64,000 nt of DNA from Euphorbia lathyris (GCF_963576675.1 NC_088919.1:48692501-48756500), one strand, 5' to 3'. Counted from the first letter of the stretch, positions 23,619 to 34,660 are shown. Made by a program: numbers and translations. Notes: generated by a model from the sequence alone, not told the origin.

Positions 23619-26600
23619 CAGTGCCCACTCTGGGATCTCCTTTCCTAGGTTGGGGGAGGATGCTATTAAGGAAGCTTTCCATCCTATTGACCTGAAAGAA
23701 ATTGATCTGGCTTTCTCCAGTATCGGTTCTACTAAGGCTCCAGGGATCGATGGTATCCCTGCTAGTTTCTACCATAAACACTGGGATACTGTGAAGGAGG
23801 GTATTTACAGTTTTGTTTTAGGTGTTTTTGGTGGTTCCAATGATATTAGGCTGGTTAATAAAACCCTCCTAGTTCTGATCCCAAAAGTTGATAAGCCTTC
23901 CTCCTTTCTTCAGATGAGGCCTATCAGTCTTTGCAATGTGCTTTATAAAGCTATCACTAAGATTGTGGCTAATAGAATCCGGCGGATCCTTCCGGATATT
24001 ATAAGCCAGAATCAATGGAGTTTTGTTCCTGGCAAGAAAATGATGGATAATGTTGTTATTGCCCAGGAGGTGGTCCATTCCATGAAGATGAAGAAAGGAA
24101 GGAAAGGGATCGTGGCTCTCAAACTGGATCTGGAGAAAGCTTATGATTGATTAAACTGGAGCTTTCTTCTGGATAGTTTGATGAAAGCTGGTATCCCGGA
24201 GAGCTGGAGGAAATTAATTGAGAATTGCATCTCCTCTCCTGTTTTCCAGGTTATGATAAATGGAGACATGTCTGATGAGTTCTCTCCCTCCAGGGGAATT
24301 CGCCAAGGAGATCCTATGAGCCCCTTCCTTTTTGTTATTGCTATGGAAAGATTGTCGCACCTGATCCAAGAGGCGGTGAGCAAGGGGATTCTCCACCCTG
24401 TATCCATCAACAAACATTGCCCTCCTATTACTCATTTGTTCTTCGCTGATGATGTGATGCTTTTCGTGGAAGGTAATGAGGAGCAAATTAGTGTGGTGAT
24501 GGATATCCTTAATTGCTTCTGTGATGCTTCTGGCCAGAAGATTAATATCCAAAAATCTCGGATGCTTTGCTCTAAGAACATGGACAATGGCATGTGCAGA
24601 AGGCTTAGTGATCTCTCCGGCATTCCCCCGACTCACTCTTTGGGAAGTATCTTGGGGTCCCTCTTCACAGCGACAGGGTCTCCAAAGCCTCTTTTAAAGA
24701 TACTTTGGACAAAACTAACGGTTTGTGTGCTAGTTGGAAAGTTAATTCTCTTTCCCTAGCAGGTCGTCTTACTTTAATCCAGTCTGTCAACTGCGCGGCT
24801 CCGAACCATATCATGCAAGCCTATAGACTCCCTGAGCCGGTTCTCAACGAGCTTGATAAGATTAACCGGCGTTTCCTTTGGGGAGAGTCTGGAGAAGGGA
24901 AAAAGATTCACCTGGTCCCTTGGAAGGAGGTCTGCCAGCCGAAAAGCAGGGGGGGTCTTGGCATCAGGCAAGCTAAGGACAACAATAAAGTCCTTTTAAT
25001 GAAGCTTCTCTGGAGAATGTGGCAATGCCCATCCTCTCTTTGGGTTCGTCTTCTCTGTGGCAAGTATCGGAAAGACAAAAATTTTGGTGGCCCTAAGGAG
25101 AGAGTTGTCAGTTGTTCCTTCCTCTAGAAAGGGCTTAGCGCTGTGTTTGTTGAGTTCTGCACGGGGGTTGGCCTGGAGGTGGGTAATGGTAAGTCCATCA
25201 ATTTCTGGTATGATACTTGGATTGGGGACAAACCGCTTATATAAGTGTGTAGCTCCCCCCCCGCCTAGTAACATCCGTAACTGGAAAGTTGCCGATGTGG
25301 TGGACTCGGAGGGAGACTGGATCTGGTTTAAGTTTGATACCTTCTTTAGCCTAGAGACCCTCCTTAGAATTAGAGGAGTTAAGATTAGTAATCAACAGGA
25401 AGAAAAGGACAGGCATTGCTAGGCCCTGACAAACAATGGCGCTTATTCTTGTAAGTCAGCCTATGAAGCTTTTACCCCTAACAGGGCCGATCCTCTCTCG
25501 GATATTTGGAAATCCATTTGGGCCCTTAAAATCCCTTACCATATTAGGAGTTTCCTGTGGCTGGGAGTCAATAACAGGTTGCTCACTAACTCGGATAGGC
25601 ACAGACGGCACTTGGCGGATTCAGGAGCCTGTAGTAGATGCAGAGGCCATGTTGAAACTTTGTGCCATGCTCTGAGGGATTGCCCTAACAGTAAAGAGGT
25701 TTGGAAGAAGATTCTCCCTCACCACATTCTCCCTTCCTTCATGGCTCATTCTGAGTTTGACTGGTTCTCTGATGGTGCTAGTGGGAAATTAATGGATAAC
25801 ATGGAGCACGGTGACATTTTCTTTGCTATCATCTGTCACCAAATTTGGAAGTGGAGGAACGAGGAGATCTTTGCTGATAAAACTGTCCTCATTCCTGACT
25901 TACTTGATTTCTTCTCGAAAAAACTCTCTATTATTACTGAGAGCTTCAAAGGGGATCCCCTTGTCAGATCTACCCAGAAAAGAGAGGTCCACCTCGTTGG
26001 TTGGAGCAAGCCGAGAGAAGGGGTAGTGAAGCTGAATACGGATGGTTCCTGCCTTAGCAATGGCAAAATTGCTGCCGGAGGAGTTCTTCGTGATGCGAGT
26101 GGCGCCTGGCTGGCTGGGTTTACCTATAACCTGGGTAGGGCTGTAAACGAGCCGAGCCGAGCCGAGCTTTGGCCTGCTCGAGCTCGGCTCGGTAGTTTCT
26201 TACCGAGCTCGAGCCGAGCTTCGAGCTCGGTTCGAGCTCAATTTGCTGTTCGAGCTCGGCTCGTTTAGCAGCTCAATTGTTCACGAGCTGCTCACGAGCC
26301 AAGCTCGTTTATTGAGCTCACGAGCTTGTTCACGAACAGCTCATTTTATTTGTTCGTGAACTGTGCTCACAAACTTTACTCACAAAGGCTTTTAAAATCA
26401 GACCAGACCGGCCAAAATGAACCAGTATACTGGCATCAAACCAGCAAACTAAAATTAATACGGTTTACCATTTAAAACCTTTTGCCCCTGATGTGTAGAC
26501 TGCTCCTCATTTTATACTGTGGTTCTTGGAAGATAAAATTGTTTTTAGGCGATGTGGGATGTATTAGAGTACTTGAAATGAAGGGTGAGAGACGTGAATC

Positions 26601-27716
26601 TTTCTTTGCTCTTTCTCTTTCTTTACTCTCTCTTTTCACTTTTATTTTGTAATGTTTCTTCTAATAATTTATTCTTTTCATTTTTTTATGATAAAATACT
26701 ATGAAAAAATATGCTGATGTTGCTGTTACATTATTTATTTATTATTATCATTATTATAGTTACTATTATACCTTTGGAAAAAAATCAACACTTCATCAGA
26801 AATTCATAATTTGTTAAGTGGACACATTTAAATTTTTTTTATTCTTTATCAATTCATTTTGCTAGTAATTCTTTTTCTCAACTATTTTTTCTTATAATAA
26901 TTTCCTTAACTAAACTTTATCAACTCGTTTATGATGTTCACGAACAAAATAATATCAAATTCGGTCATTAATTAGGTATACTTGTAATATAAATTTATAC
27001 ACGTTACTAAACTTTATTTTTTTTAAATATATAAATATTATAATTGAGTTAGCTCACGAGCTTTTATCGAGCTTGTTCATGAACTTGTTTACGAGCCTCT
27101 AATCAAGCTTGCTCGCGAGCTTTCGAGCCGAGCTTTGGTCTGTTCAAGCTCGGCTCGTTTACAAATCGAGCCTAAAAATCGTGCTCACGAACGGCTCATT
27201 AAGAAATCGAGCCGAGCCGAGCCGAGCCGAGCTTTTATCGAGCCGAACGCCGAGCCGCTCATGAGCGGCTCTACTCGTTTACAGTCCTAAACCTGGGGAT
27301 GGGTTCATCCTTTTCGGCGGAACTTTGGGGTATTCTCTCGGGTATCAAGCTTGCCATTAGCCTGGGTGTTAAGAGGTTATCTGTGGAATCTGATAACTTG
27401 GAGGCGATCAACAGGATTTCAGATAACCAGGCTATTTGTCTTAACAGGCAAAATCTTATCAAAGCTATTTTAAGGCTTCGCCCTTCCTTTGAGTTCTTAA
27501 AGTTCAGCCACATCTACAGGGAACAGAAGCGGGTTGCGGATCGCTTGGCGGCAGCTGGGCATGAGGGGATGTTAGGTGTTTCTACCCTTTCTGTTCCTCC
27601 CATCTTTCTTTCATCTCTTCTTTTAGAGGATAGGATTGGGGTCAGCCTGCCTAAGCTGATCCCGGGTTAGTTTTCTTTGTTTGTTTGTTTTCCTTTCCTG
27701 TTTTCTACCAAAAAAA
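23619..27716 (+). mobile_element. 5'-truncated LINE (RT, zinc-binding tail, RNase H), interrupted by a MITE
   Basis: Non-LTR retrotransposon lying between two copies of AATATTAACTATT (23606-23618 and 27717-27729), its 13-bp target duplication. It ends in a run of A just before the right copy. Coding content in order: reverse transcriptase 23650-24640 (KAPGIDGIPASFYHKHW, MRPISLCNVLYK, GIRQGDPMSPFLF, catalytic FADD), connection region to about 25430, zf-RVT near 25560-25720 (HLADSGACSRCRGHVETLC), and RNase H 26010-26135 continued at 27298-27670. The endonuclease is missing, so it was truncated on insertion. It is broken by a TGA at 24148, where an Arg (CGA) is expected after LEKAYD, and by frameshifts near 24650 and 25120. 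Confidence 0.88.
26136..27289. mobile_element. hAT-like MITE, GAGCCGAGC family, inserted in the LINE RNase H
   Basis: A 1154-bp element with 16-bp ends TAGGGCTGTAAACGAG and, reversed, TAGGACTGTAAACGAG (one mismatch). Perfect 8-bp duplications AACCTGGG flank it (26128-26135 and 27290-27297). Removing it with one duplication brings the RNase H reading frame back into register, which proves it is an insertion. The ends hold dense GAGCCGAGCC runs; the interior is AT-rich and non-coding. Confidence 0.93.
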
Positions 27717-29398
27717 AATATTAACTATTAAGTTTATCTTCTCTTCTGAAACCGTTTACACGAAAACCTTTTAATTTTTCTAACCCACGTTCCATGATCT
27801 TCTCCCTACCTCCATTCAAATAACCAGTTTGTTATCAAATTTTTTTAAAGAATTATTTATGTTTTATATTTGTAAAAAACGTGAATGGTTTGGTTTCACA
27901 CACGTTTTTTATAACTGCTTTTCGTTTGTTTTCTCTTCCAATTTCTTTCTACACTTTGGTTTCGATCCTATCAGCTAATCCCAGGTTTCTTTCTGTTCCA
28001 TTAATTATCATTCTCTTTGGTTTCTATCCCATCAGCGAATCCCAGTTTCCTTCTGTTCCATTAATTGTAATTCTATCTCTTCTATTTCTTTTTTGTTAAT
28101 TGATGGTTTAACAGGTACGTTGTAGGCTTCCTTTTTCTCGCTGTTTGTTTCCATTACTATCCCCAGATGAGTTGCAGTTTTTGAACCATTTCTGAGGACA
28201 GTTATTAAGGTAAGATTTTTTCTTTTTCTTAACTTATTCTTTTTCTTAAATAGAGTAAACAGTTGCTGAGAGAAGAATAAGTTAAGAAAAAGAAAAAATC
28301 TTACCTTAATAACTGTCCTCAGAAATGGTTCAAAAACTGCAACTCATCTGGGGATAGCAATGGAAACAAACAGCGAGAAAAAGGAAGCCTACAACGTACC
28401 TGTTAAACCATCAATTAACAAAAAAGAAACAGAAGAGATAGAATTACAATTAATGGAACAGAAGGAAACTGGGATTCGCTGATGGGATAGAAACCAAAGA
28501 GAATGATAATTAATGGAATAGAAAGAAACCTGGGATTAGCTGATAGGATCGAAACCAAAGTGTAGAAAGAAATTGGAAGAGAAAACAAACGAAAAGCAGT
28601 TATAAAAAAACGTGTGTGAAACCAAACCATTCACGTTTTTTACAAATATAAAACATAAATAATTCTTTAAAAAAAATTGATAACAAACTAGTTATTTGAA
28701 TGGAGGTAGGGAGAAGATCATGGAACGTGGGTTAGAAAACTTAAAAGGTTTTCGTGTAAACGGTTTCAGAAGAGAAGATAAACTGAATAGTTAATATTAA
28801 TAACCAATAATTTAAATTTAAAATACTGCAAAAAATTAGAATACAGACACATCAGCAGACAGACATTAAGAAACTGTCACGTGGCAAATCTGTTTACAAA
28901 ATTAGTATATAGTATAGATTTTTAGAGCACTCACAATGGGTGTCTCACTTTTTTTATATTATATCACAAAACACTCACTTTTTTCAAAAAAAATCTAGTA
29001 CACTCAACCACATCTCCATTGCACCTATTTGTATCACTTTTTTACGTAGACCCCACTTGTCATAAAACTCTTACACATTTCAAATAAATTATTATTTCTA
29101 TCCACCAAACATTTTAATCTAATTATTTCATCATTCAATTTAAATAATTCCATTAATTTATAAATTAGTTAAAAAAAATAAATATCAATTATATCTATAA
29201 TTATTTTCAATCGAAATAGTTAATTAAAAAATATAATTAATTGCAAAAATAACATATATCACAAACGATATTTTTTATTGAAATGAAACACGAGAATACG
29301 AAACAGAATAAAATACAAGATTTAAAAATGAAAAAATTACATTGAAAGCGCGAAACAAGAGACGATAAAAAAACAATGACATTAGAACACGCAACATA

Positions 29399-30725
29399 TT
29401 AAGCAACTGAACTGTTAGGTCTTTGGTTGAGATCTCTCGTTCCATGACGTCGCCATATATGCTTAACTAGATCATCAGTTAGCACGATATGTGTCGCTCT
29501 ATTGCAAATTGTCAACTCCTGTCTAACTAAGTTTTCGAAAACAATTGGAGGGTTTTCTCGTGCAGCGCCTTCAATGACTTCCGCTTCAAAAAAATTAGGA
29601 GGATAGTCCCTACAATACGTGTTTCACTCGTCTTCAACAATCATATTATGTAGTATAATGCAAGCTTCCATTATATCATGAAGTTTTCTTTGTTCCCACA
29701 GCCTGGCAGGTCCACGAACAATGTTAAAACGGGCCTGAAGTACACCGAAAGCCCGTTCCACATCCTTTTTAGCAGAGTTATGCATTGTCGTGAACAGAAT
29801 TTGTTTCGGATTAATAGCATGTGGAAAGTTTTTCACAAATGTAGCCCATTCTGGATATATACCATCAACGAGGTAGTACCCTATGTTGTACATCTTACCA
29901 TTAACCATGTAATCCTCTGGTGGAGATTTTCCTTCTATCTTGTCTTGAAACAAAGGTGATCTGTTAAGGATAGTAAGGTCGTTGTTCGACCCAGCAACAC
30001 CAAAGAATGCATGCCATTTCCAAAGATCTTGTGAAGCAATAGCTTCAAGCATAATTATAGGCACGCCTTGATCCCCTCGGGTGTATTGCCCTTACCACCT
30101 AATAGGACAATTCTTCCAAGGCCAGTGCATGCAATCAAGACTCCCAAGCATACCTGGAAACCCATGGATATCCTCGTGCATAGAGAATAAGTGTCTAACG
30201 TCATCAGCATTTGGCCTACACATATAAACTGCTCTGAAAACCTCAATGATTGCCCGACAGAATTTTGATAGACATTCTAATGCTGTGGTTTCAGCAATCC
30301 TGATATACTCATCTTCACGATCAACGGCCTCTCCATAAGCTAGCATACGTAAAGCTGCAGTGCATTTTTGAATGGGTGTGAATCTCATCCTCCCTAATGC
30401 ATCAACTCTCTGTGCAAAATAAACTGTATGGTTCTCCAATGAATGGACTATATGCATGAATAATGGTCTACTCATCTGAAACCTTCTTCGAAACATTTGG
30501 TCGTTGTATACTGGTGCATCAATAAAGTAATCTCTATATAAACGTTTGGCTCATTCTTCACGATTACGGTTGATATGTCTTCTACGACGAATTGGTGCCA
30601 ATGGTTCGACAATTTCTTGTACGATAGCTAGCTCAATATGATCATTCCCTTCGTCCCACAAATTTGCAAAAGTTGCTTGTTGACTCTGAAAGAAGTCTTC
30701 GTAATTGAAATTTGGACATTTTATA
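29399..30725 (-). pseudogene. PIF/Harbinger transposase, dead (three in-frame stops)
   Basis: Harbinger-type DDE nuclease (DDE_Tnp_4-like). One frame runs from about 30725 to the stop at 29399, with three internal stops: TGA after INRNREE (near 30553), TAA after CPIRW (near 30100) and TGA after MIVEDE (29624-29626). No frameshift is seen. The catalytic residues appear to remain: Asp in GSLDCMHW, Asp in AGSNNDLTILNRSPLF, and Glu in VERAFGVLQARF. Two of the stops sit where Arg (CGA) is usual, so CG-to-TG decay is likely. The start codon is uncertain. It cannot make a whole enzyme, but copies elsewhere could mobilise this element because its ends are intact. Confidence 0.85.
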
Positions 30726-30812
30726 AGGTGTTTGTTAAGAAATAGATGAGTATTTTGTATTGAGAAAATTCATATGACTTGTTGCAATTTATAGAAAATT
30801 CATATGGGATAG

Positions 30813-31124
30813 GTAATGATTCTGTAGATAACACATAAGATAGCGGGTTTTGTAATGATTCTATAGATAGCACATAAGATAGTGGGTTCTGTAATGATTT
30901 TATAGATAGCACATGAGATAGTGGGTTCTCTAATGATTTTGTAGATAGCACATGGGATAGTGGGTTCTGTAATGATTTTGTAGATAGCACATGGGATAGT
31001 GGGTTCTGTAATGATTCTGTAGATAGCACATGGGATAGTGGGTTCTGTAATGGTTATGTAGATAGCACATGGGATAGTGGGTTCTGTAATGATTATGTAG
31101 ATAGCACATGGGGTAGTGGGTTCT
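30813..31124. repeat. 39-bp minisatellite, eight units
   Basis: Eight units of exactly 39 bp start at 30813, 30852 and so on to 31086, with a partial ninth at 31125. Each has the core GTAATGATTCTGTAGATAGC followed by a GGGATAGTGGGTTCT-like half. Being a multiple of three, the array keeps frame and encodes 13-residue repeats on the minus strand until stops appear in the downstream, more diverged units. Confidence 0.9.
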
Positions 31125-31373
31125 GTAATGATTCTGTTGACTATTGTTATATTGGGTCATATTGGCGTAATGAACATCGGGATGGTAGAAGTTTTGAGGG
31201 TTTGGCACAAAATTACCGTAATTTTGAGGAAATCCGGGTTGCGGAGATCTCCTCATGGGAGATATTTGCATATTCGAAGTATTTCGGTTTAGCATTTGGA
31301 AAGGATTAGGGTGTTGCGAATCAGAATATCGATTTTTCTCCGAGGAATTTTTCTTGCCTTGACGTTTATCCAT
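30930..31373 (-). CDS. Harbinger second ORF, truncated, with 13-residue repeats
   Basis: Begins MDKRQGKKNSSEKNRY and runs through a Pro/Asn/Gln/Tyr-rich stretch (PGFPQNYGNFVPNPQNF) like the N-terminus of the SANT/Myb-type partner protein in plant Harbinger elements. It then enters repeats of QNHYRTHYPMCYL encoded by a 39-bp minisatellite and stops inside them. The SANT domain itself is absent, so this is a truncated and probably non-functional protein. It lies upstream of the transposase on the same strand. Confidence 0.5.
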   Translation of the reverse strand: MDKRQGKKNSSEKNRYSDSQHPNPFQMLNRNTSNMQISPMRRSPQPGFPQNYGNFVPNPQNFYHPDVHYANMTQYNNSQQNHYRTHYPMCYLHNHYRTHYPMCYLHNHYRTHYPMCYLQNHYRTHYPMCYLQNHYRTHYPMCYLQNH

Positions 31374-31934
31374 ATCTCTAAATATGCAAAATGTAGTATT
31401 TAGGTGTGTTTATTTGTTGTGTAAAGGATTTGAGTCATATGCAAAAATGTAAATGGATAGGGTATTTAAAATGAAATTTTCAAAAAAAAAAAGTTGTTAT
31501 AAAAATTGACCGTTGTATTTAAACCGTTATATATATATATATATATATATATAATCATTATTTTTTGTAAATCAAAACCAACAACGGATATAAAACGGAT
31601 ATATACAAATTTTCGAAATCAGTTTAAATTGTCACCGCCTGCTTTTAAAATTTTTTTTTAAAAAAATAACAATAATAATAAGGTGCTCAGTCCACTTTTG
31701 CTGCTGAGACGCGCCTTATGCGCGCGTGTAACACACGCGCCAGCTGAGGCACGATCTCAGCCGCACGATGGACCGTGTACCATAACCACAATTTGCACTT
31801 TGAAAAATGCCGAATGTATCACAATTGTGATACAATTAATTTCTCTCCTCCTTTGATACAAACAACTACAATGCACTGATATAAGAAATTGTATCACTTT
31901 TATCAAAGTGATTCATGCACTGCAGTTGCTCTTA

Positions 31935-32340
31935 GAGTTTTTTCTCTCCAAATATTATTTTGCTCTCTCATAAAAAAACACCTAAATGATCTCAAACTTA
32001 AAAGGTTTAAGAATTAAAATTGTTTAAAATGTCATTTAACTCTTGAAAATTTTATCGTTTCTAGCAAAGTGAACTCAAATACAAATTTTGTAAACTACAG
32101 AATTGCGTTTGTAAAATTTTACACACCACGGAATTACGTTTGCAAAAAAAAAAAAAAATATCACAGAATTGTTAAATACCGCTCCTAATTTACACACCAC
32201 AGAATTACTAAATACCACCCCTAATTTACTTTTCACCGTCCCCTCTTTTACCCTTTCGCCCTTCTCATTTTTTTCTACTAAAACTCAAAATCCTTTCTCT
32301 CTCTTTCTCTCCCAAGCCAAAAAACCCGACTTTGATGAAA
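31935..32340. other. MULE 5' flank with MITE-like debris
   Basis: 31935-32090 resembles the inside of the Mutator-type MITE at 8016-8514 (TTTTTTCTCTCCAAATATTATTTT, then AATGATCTCAAA and TTTAAGAATTAAAATTG in the same order). The rest is a C- and T-rich leader up to the MULE start codon at 32341. No gene of its own. Confidence 0.4.
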
Positions 32341-32841
32341 ATGGACCCGAGCATTCCCGAAGACCATGATTTCGAACACGAGGTATTATCATGATCCAAA
32401 TTTAATTTAAAGTTACGTCTTTGATTTTTTTTTTTTTAATTTGGCCTGAACGGGCGGCGCATGCTGCCCGTTCCATAGGCCGAACGGATGAACCACCTGT
32501 TCGGCCTACGGAACGGGCAGCATGCGCCGCCCGTTCCAACCGTAGGAAGGGTAGTGTGAGCTGCCCGTTCCTACCTACGGTGGAACGGGCAGGCTGCCGG
32601 TTTAGGCAAAAAAAGCCCCGTATTTTAATTTTTAACGGGCAGCCTGCCCGTCTAGCCTAAAAAAGGCCCGAACAAATCCCGAATTTTAATTTTTAACGAG
32701 CAGGCTGCCCATTTAGTCTAAAAAATGCCCGAACAAGCCCCGAATTTTAATTTTTTTTTAATTTTTGCATGTATTGTTAATACCTATTATGCATTTTTTG
32801 TATATTCAGGAACTGTTAGAAGATTGGAAACCCGACGACAT
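32341..32841 (+). pseudogene. MULE gene, first two exons (5' part, split from 59475)
   Basis: Exon 1 is 32341-32382 (MDPSIPEDHDFEHE), with a GT donor at 32383. Exon 2 starts at 32810 after TATATTCAG (ELLEDWKPDD) and stops abruptly at 32841, where an LTR begins. The codon phase and sense carry on exactly at 59475, so this is the front of the Mutator-like gene described there, parted by about 26.6 kb of retrotransposon. The short acidic N-terminus before a FAR1-like region fits plant MULE proteins. Confidence 0.75.
32448..32536. repeat. GC-rich 38-bp perfect-stem palindrome in MULE intron 1
   Basis: Arms 32448-32485 and 32499-32536 pair with one mismatch around a 13-bp loop. The arm reads GAACGGGCGGCGCATGCTGC and onward. 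Related GAACGGGCAGGCTGCC-type motifs recur four more times up to 32720 with a spacing near 70-90 bp, next to repeated CCCGAATTTTAATTTTTAAC blocks. It is far more GC-rich than its surroundings. Confidence 0.75.
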
Positions 32842-33209
32842 TGATAGGGGCGTTTTGTCCCTATCTTTTAGCATGGTTTACGGTTTAATTTAGGACTAAA
32901 TAAATAAGTTTAATTACAAAAATAAGGAGTTTTTAATAAAATAACGAAATAAAAATCAATTCCGTACTTTTGGTTAATTGTCTTTATTTTTTATTAAATT
33001 TAGAAACTAAAACGTCAAGCTAACTCGGCTCTCGAGAATTGTATTTCAGGTATGAGTAAGGAGCAAAAATCCCACCGACATACGCGGGGCGTATCAACCT
33101 CCACGCGGGGCATGTGATATCTAGTCAGAACTGATTGCTCAGTCCACAGGCACCACATGGGACTTACCCACTGATACGCGAGGCGTATGAACCACCACGT
33201 GGGGCGTAG
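32842..33209. mobile_element. Outer LTR, left part (U3 side)
   Basis: Begins TGATAGGGGCG directly after GACAT (32837-32841), where the MULE exon is broken. Contains repeated CGCGGGGCGTATC-like motifs at 33083-33205. It ends where the copia LTR begins. With 59118-59469 it would form one LTR of about 720 bp, with no internal domain of its own visible, so a solo LTR later hit by copia is the simplest reading. Confidence 0.6.
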
Positions 33210-34646
33210 TGTTGGTCCCTAGTAATTAGTTCCAAGGGGGGGGGATAGGAACTAATGTAACTTTTTCACTTTTAATTATGCTGACTTAATGTTATTTTAA
33301 GAGTTTGTTAACTCAACGTGTTGGTCAGCACGGCCGATTGATTAGTCAGACAGTTTTAGTTCTATGCTGACTAAGACTGCTTGACTTGAGAGTTGGGAAT
33401 TGACTCTTGAGAGGTCAGCTTCCAACTCAGCACTCAGATTTACTCAGTTTCAGTTTTAACAATTTATATGCTGAGTAAATATCACAAGCAACACATGCAC
33501 ACATATATATATATTGAGAGAAAGAGTTTAGAAGTTACTCAGCACGACTTATCCTGGTTCGGCCTCTGTGCCTACGTCTAGTCCCCAGTTCCTCCTGGGA
33601 TTTTCAATCCAATACTGAGCTCTTTCAAGGTAGAGCACAAACCCTTTGCAAGGCAGTGAGTATGCAAGAGTACGTCCTCTATTCGTCTACTCAACTCCTA
33701 CTAAGTACTACAACTCAGCACTTAGATTTTTCTACCACTGAATGCTTACAACCAAGCACTCAGCATACACTCTCAATATTACAATTGATAAACACTTGTT
33801 CTCTTTTCAGTAAAGAACACTTTAGAAGATTACACAGAATCACTCTAGCATTTACACAAAGAATAGAAGATTTGGTGTAAGATCTTTGTATTTGAGTGCT
33901 ATGACGATTTCTCTCTTGGATTTTTCTTTTTGTTATGCGGCAATGATCCAAGGTTCTTGATTGTCCTTTTATAGATGGAAATCTGCAGATGGATCATTTG
34001 AATTGTTTTAGCCGTTAACACCAAAACGGCTCTTTTAGGGAACATCTTCTGGTCAGCTTCAGACTGTACAGGCCGTTCCCTTCCTCTGTTTTCTTCAGAC
34101 GTCAGGCTTTGTCTTCTTGCGTCAGACTTGTCTTTTTGTGCAGTTGTCTTTTACCAATAATCCATTGACCCATGTTTCTTGGAATTAGTCTTCTGTGTAT
34201 TTTCGAGGCTTCAATTATTGGTGCAGAAGATTGGCAGACTTTGTCCTTTAGTGAACGGATCCTTCATGTTATCCTGACTGTCACTCAGCTTCATTCGTTA
34301 TCTTCGAATGTTCAACTTCCATGCTGAGTTCCTTCTTAGTCAGCTCCGTTCTGTTTATACAATTCTTAAGGAGTCTTCTAATTTAGTCAGCTTCGTTCTG
34401 GCAATTTTGAAGGAGACTTCTGATATTGAGTTCTACTCCACTCAGTTTCTATTCTTTCATGCTGAGTTCCGTTCCACTCAGCTTGGCTTATGCTGACTTT
34501 TGTCCTATCTAACTTTATATGTATATTTTTGCACTCAATATTGAACAAACACATTAGTACAATTAAATCAAAGCATTTAAATTTAATTGCTTCTTAATCA
34601 TGGATGATTTTGTCAAATCAAAATCTTGTGGAAAGGTGTTTCAACA
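33210..34646 (-). repeat. Copia 3' LTR
   Basis: 1437 bp. On the plus strand it starts TGTTGGTCCCTAG and ends GGTGTTTCAACA; on the element strand it runs TGTTGAAACACC to GGGACCAACA. Its partner is 53548-54997. About 19 single-base differences were counted by eye, plus length changes in a G run and a (TA)n tract. Confidence 0.92.
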
Positions 34647-34660
34647 AACTCCCCCATTTT
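34647..34660 (-). other. Copia polypurine tract
   Basis: AACTCCCCCATTTT here reads AAAATGGGGGAGTT on the element strand, immediately before its 3' LTR. It is the plus-strand primer site. The same tract recurs at 54998-55011 next to the other LTR. Confidence 0.8.

Larger units (their letters stand above)
23483..28919. mobile_element. Foldback element with about 647-bp arms, interrupted by a LINE
   Basis: The right arm 28273-28919 is the reverse complement of 27730-28241 joined to 23483-23618. The outermost match is ATCTATACTATATACTAATT on each side. With the LINE and one copy of its 13-bp duplication removed, the left arm is 648 bp against 647 bp on the right, with a 31-bp loop (28242-28272). 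The arms look about 97 per cent alike by eye. There is no coding sequence of its own; the mirrored 72- and 71-codon ORFs at 27881-28099 and 28415-28630 are by-products of the palindrome. The flanking duplication is unclear because of a microsatellite on the left and a Harbinger element on the right. Confidence 0.85.
28925..31931 (-). mobile_element. PIF/Harbinger DNA transposon, 3 kb
   Basis: Starts GAGCACTCACAATGGGTG and ends, reversed, GAGCAACTGCAGTG. It is flanked on both sides by TTA (28922-28924 and 31932-31934), the 3-bp duplication expected for this superfamily. It contains the two genes usual for the group on the minus strand: a DDE transposase remnant and a second ORF of the partner type. 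A (TA)n microsatellite lies at about 31530-31552. It sits within a few bases of the right end of the foldback element. Confidence 0.9.

Noticed and set aside
23606..27729. Treating the LINE RT and RNase H segments as separate genes
   Set aside because: They share one pair of 13-bp target duplications and one domain order, so they are a single broken element.
27881..28630. Two mirrored 72- and 71-codon ORFs that look like a duplicated gene
   Set aside because: They lie in the two arms of the foldback palindrome, so identity follows from the inverted repeat. There is no recognisable protein.
30813..31124. CRISPR-like array of regular repeats
   Set aside because: Units of 39 bp abut without spacers and the DNA is plant nuclear; it is a minisatellite.
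32169..32369. 66-codon ORF upstream of the MULE exons
   Set aside because: It overlaps the C/T-rich leader and MULE exon 1 in another frame; no conserved features.
32448..32536. MicroRNA precursor
   Set aside because: The stem is almost perfect and very GC-rich, with repeats of the same motif alongside, which suits a repeat better than a conserved miRNA; without small-RNA data the call is not supportable.
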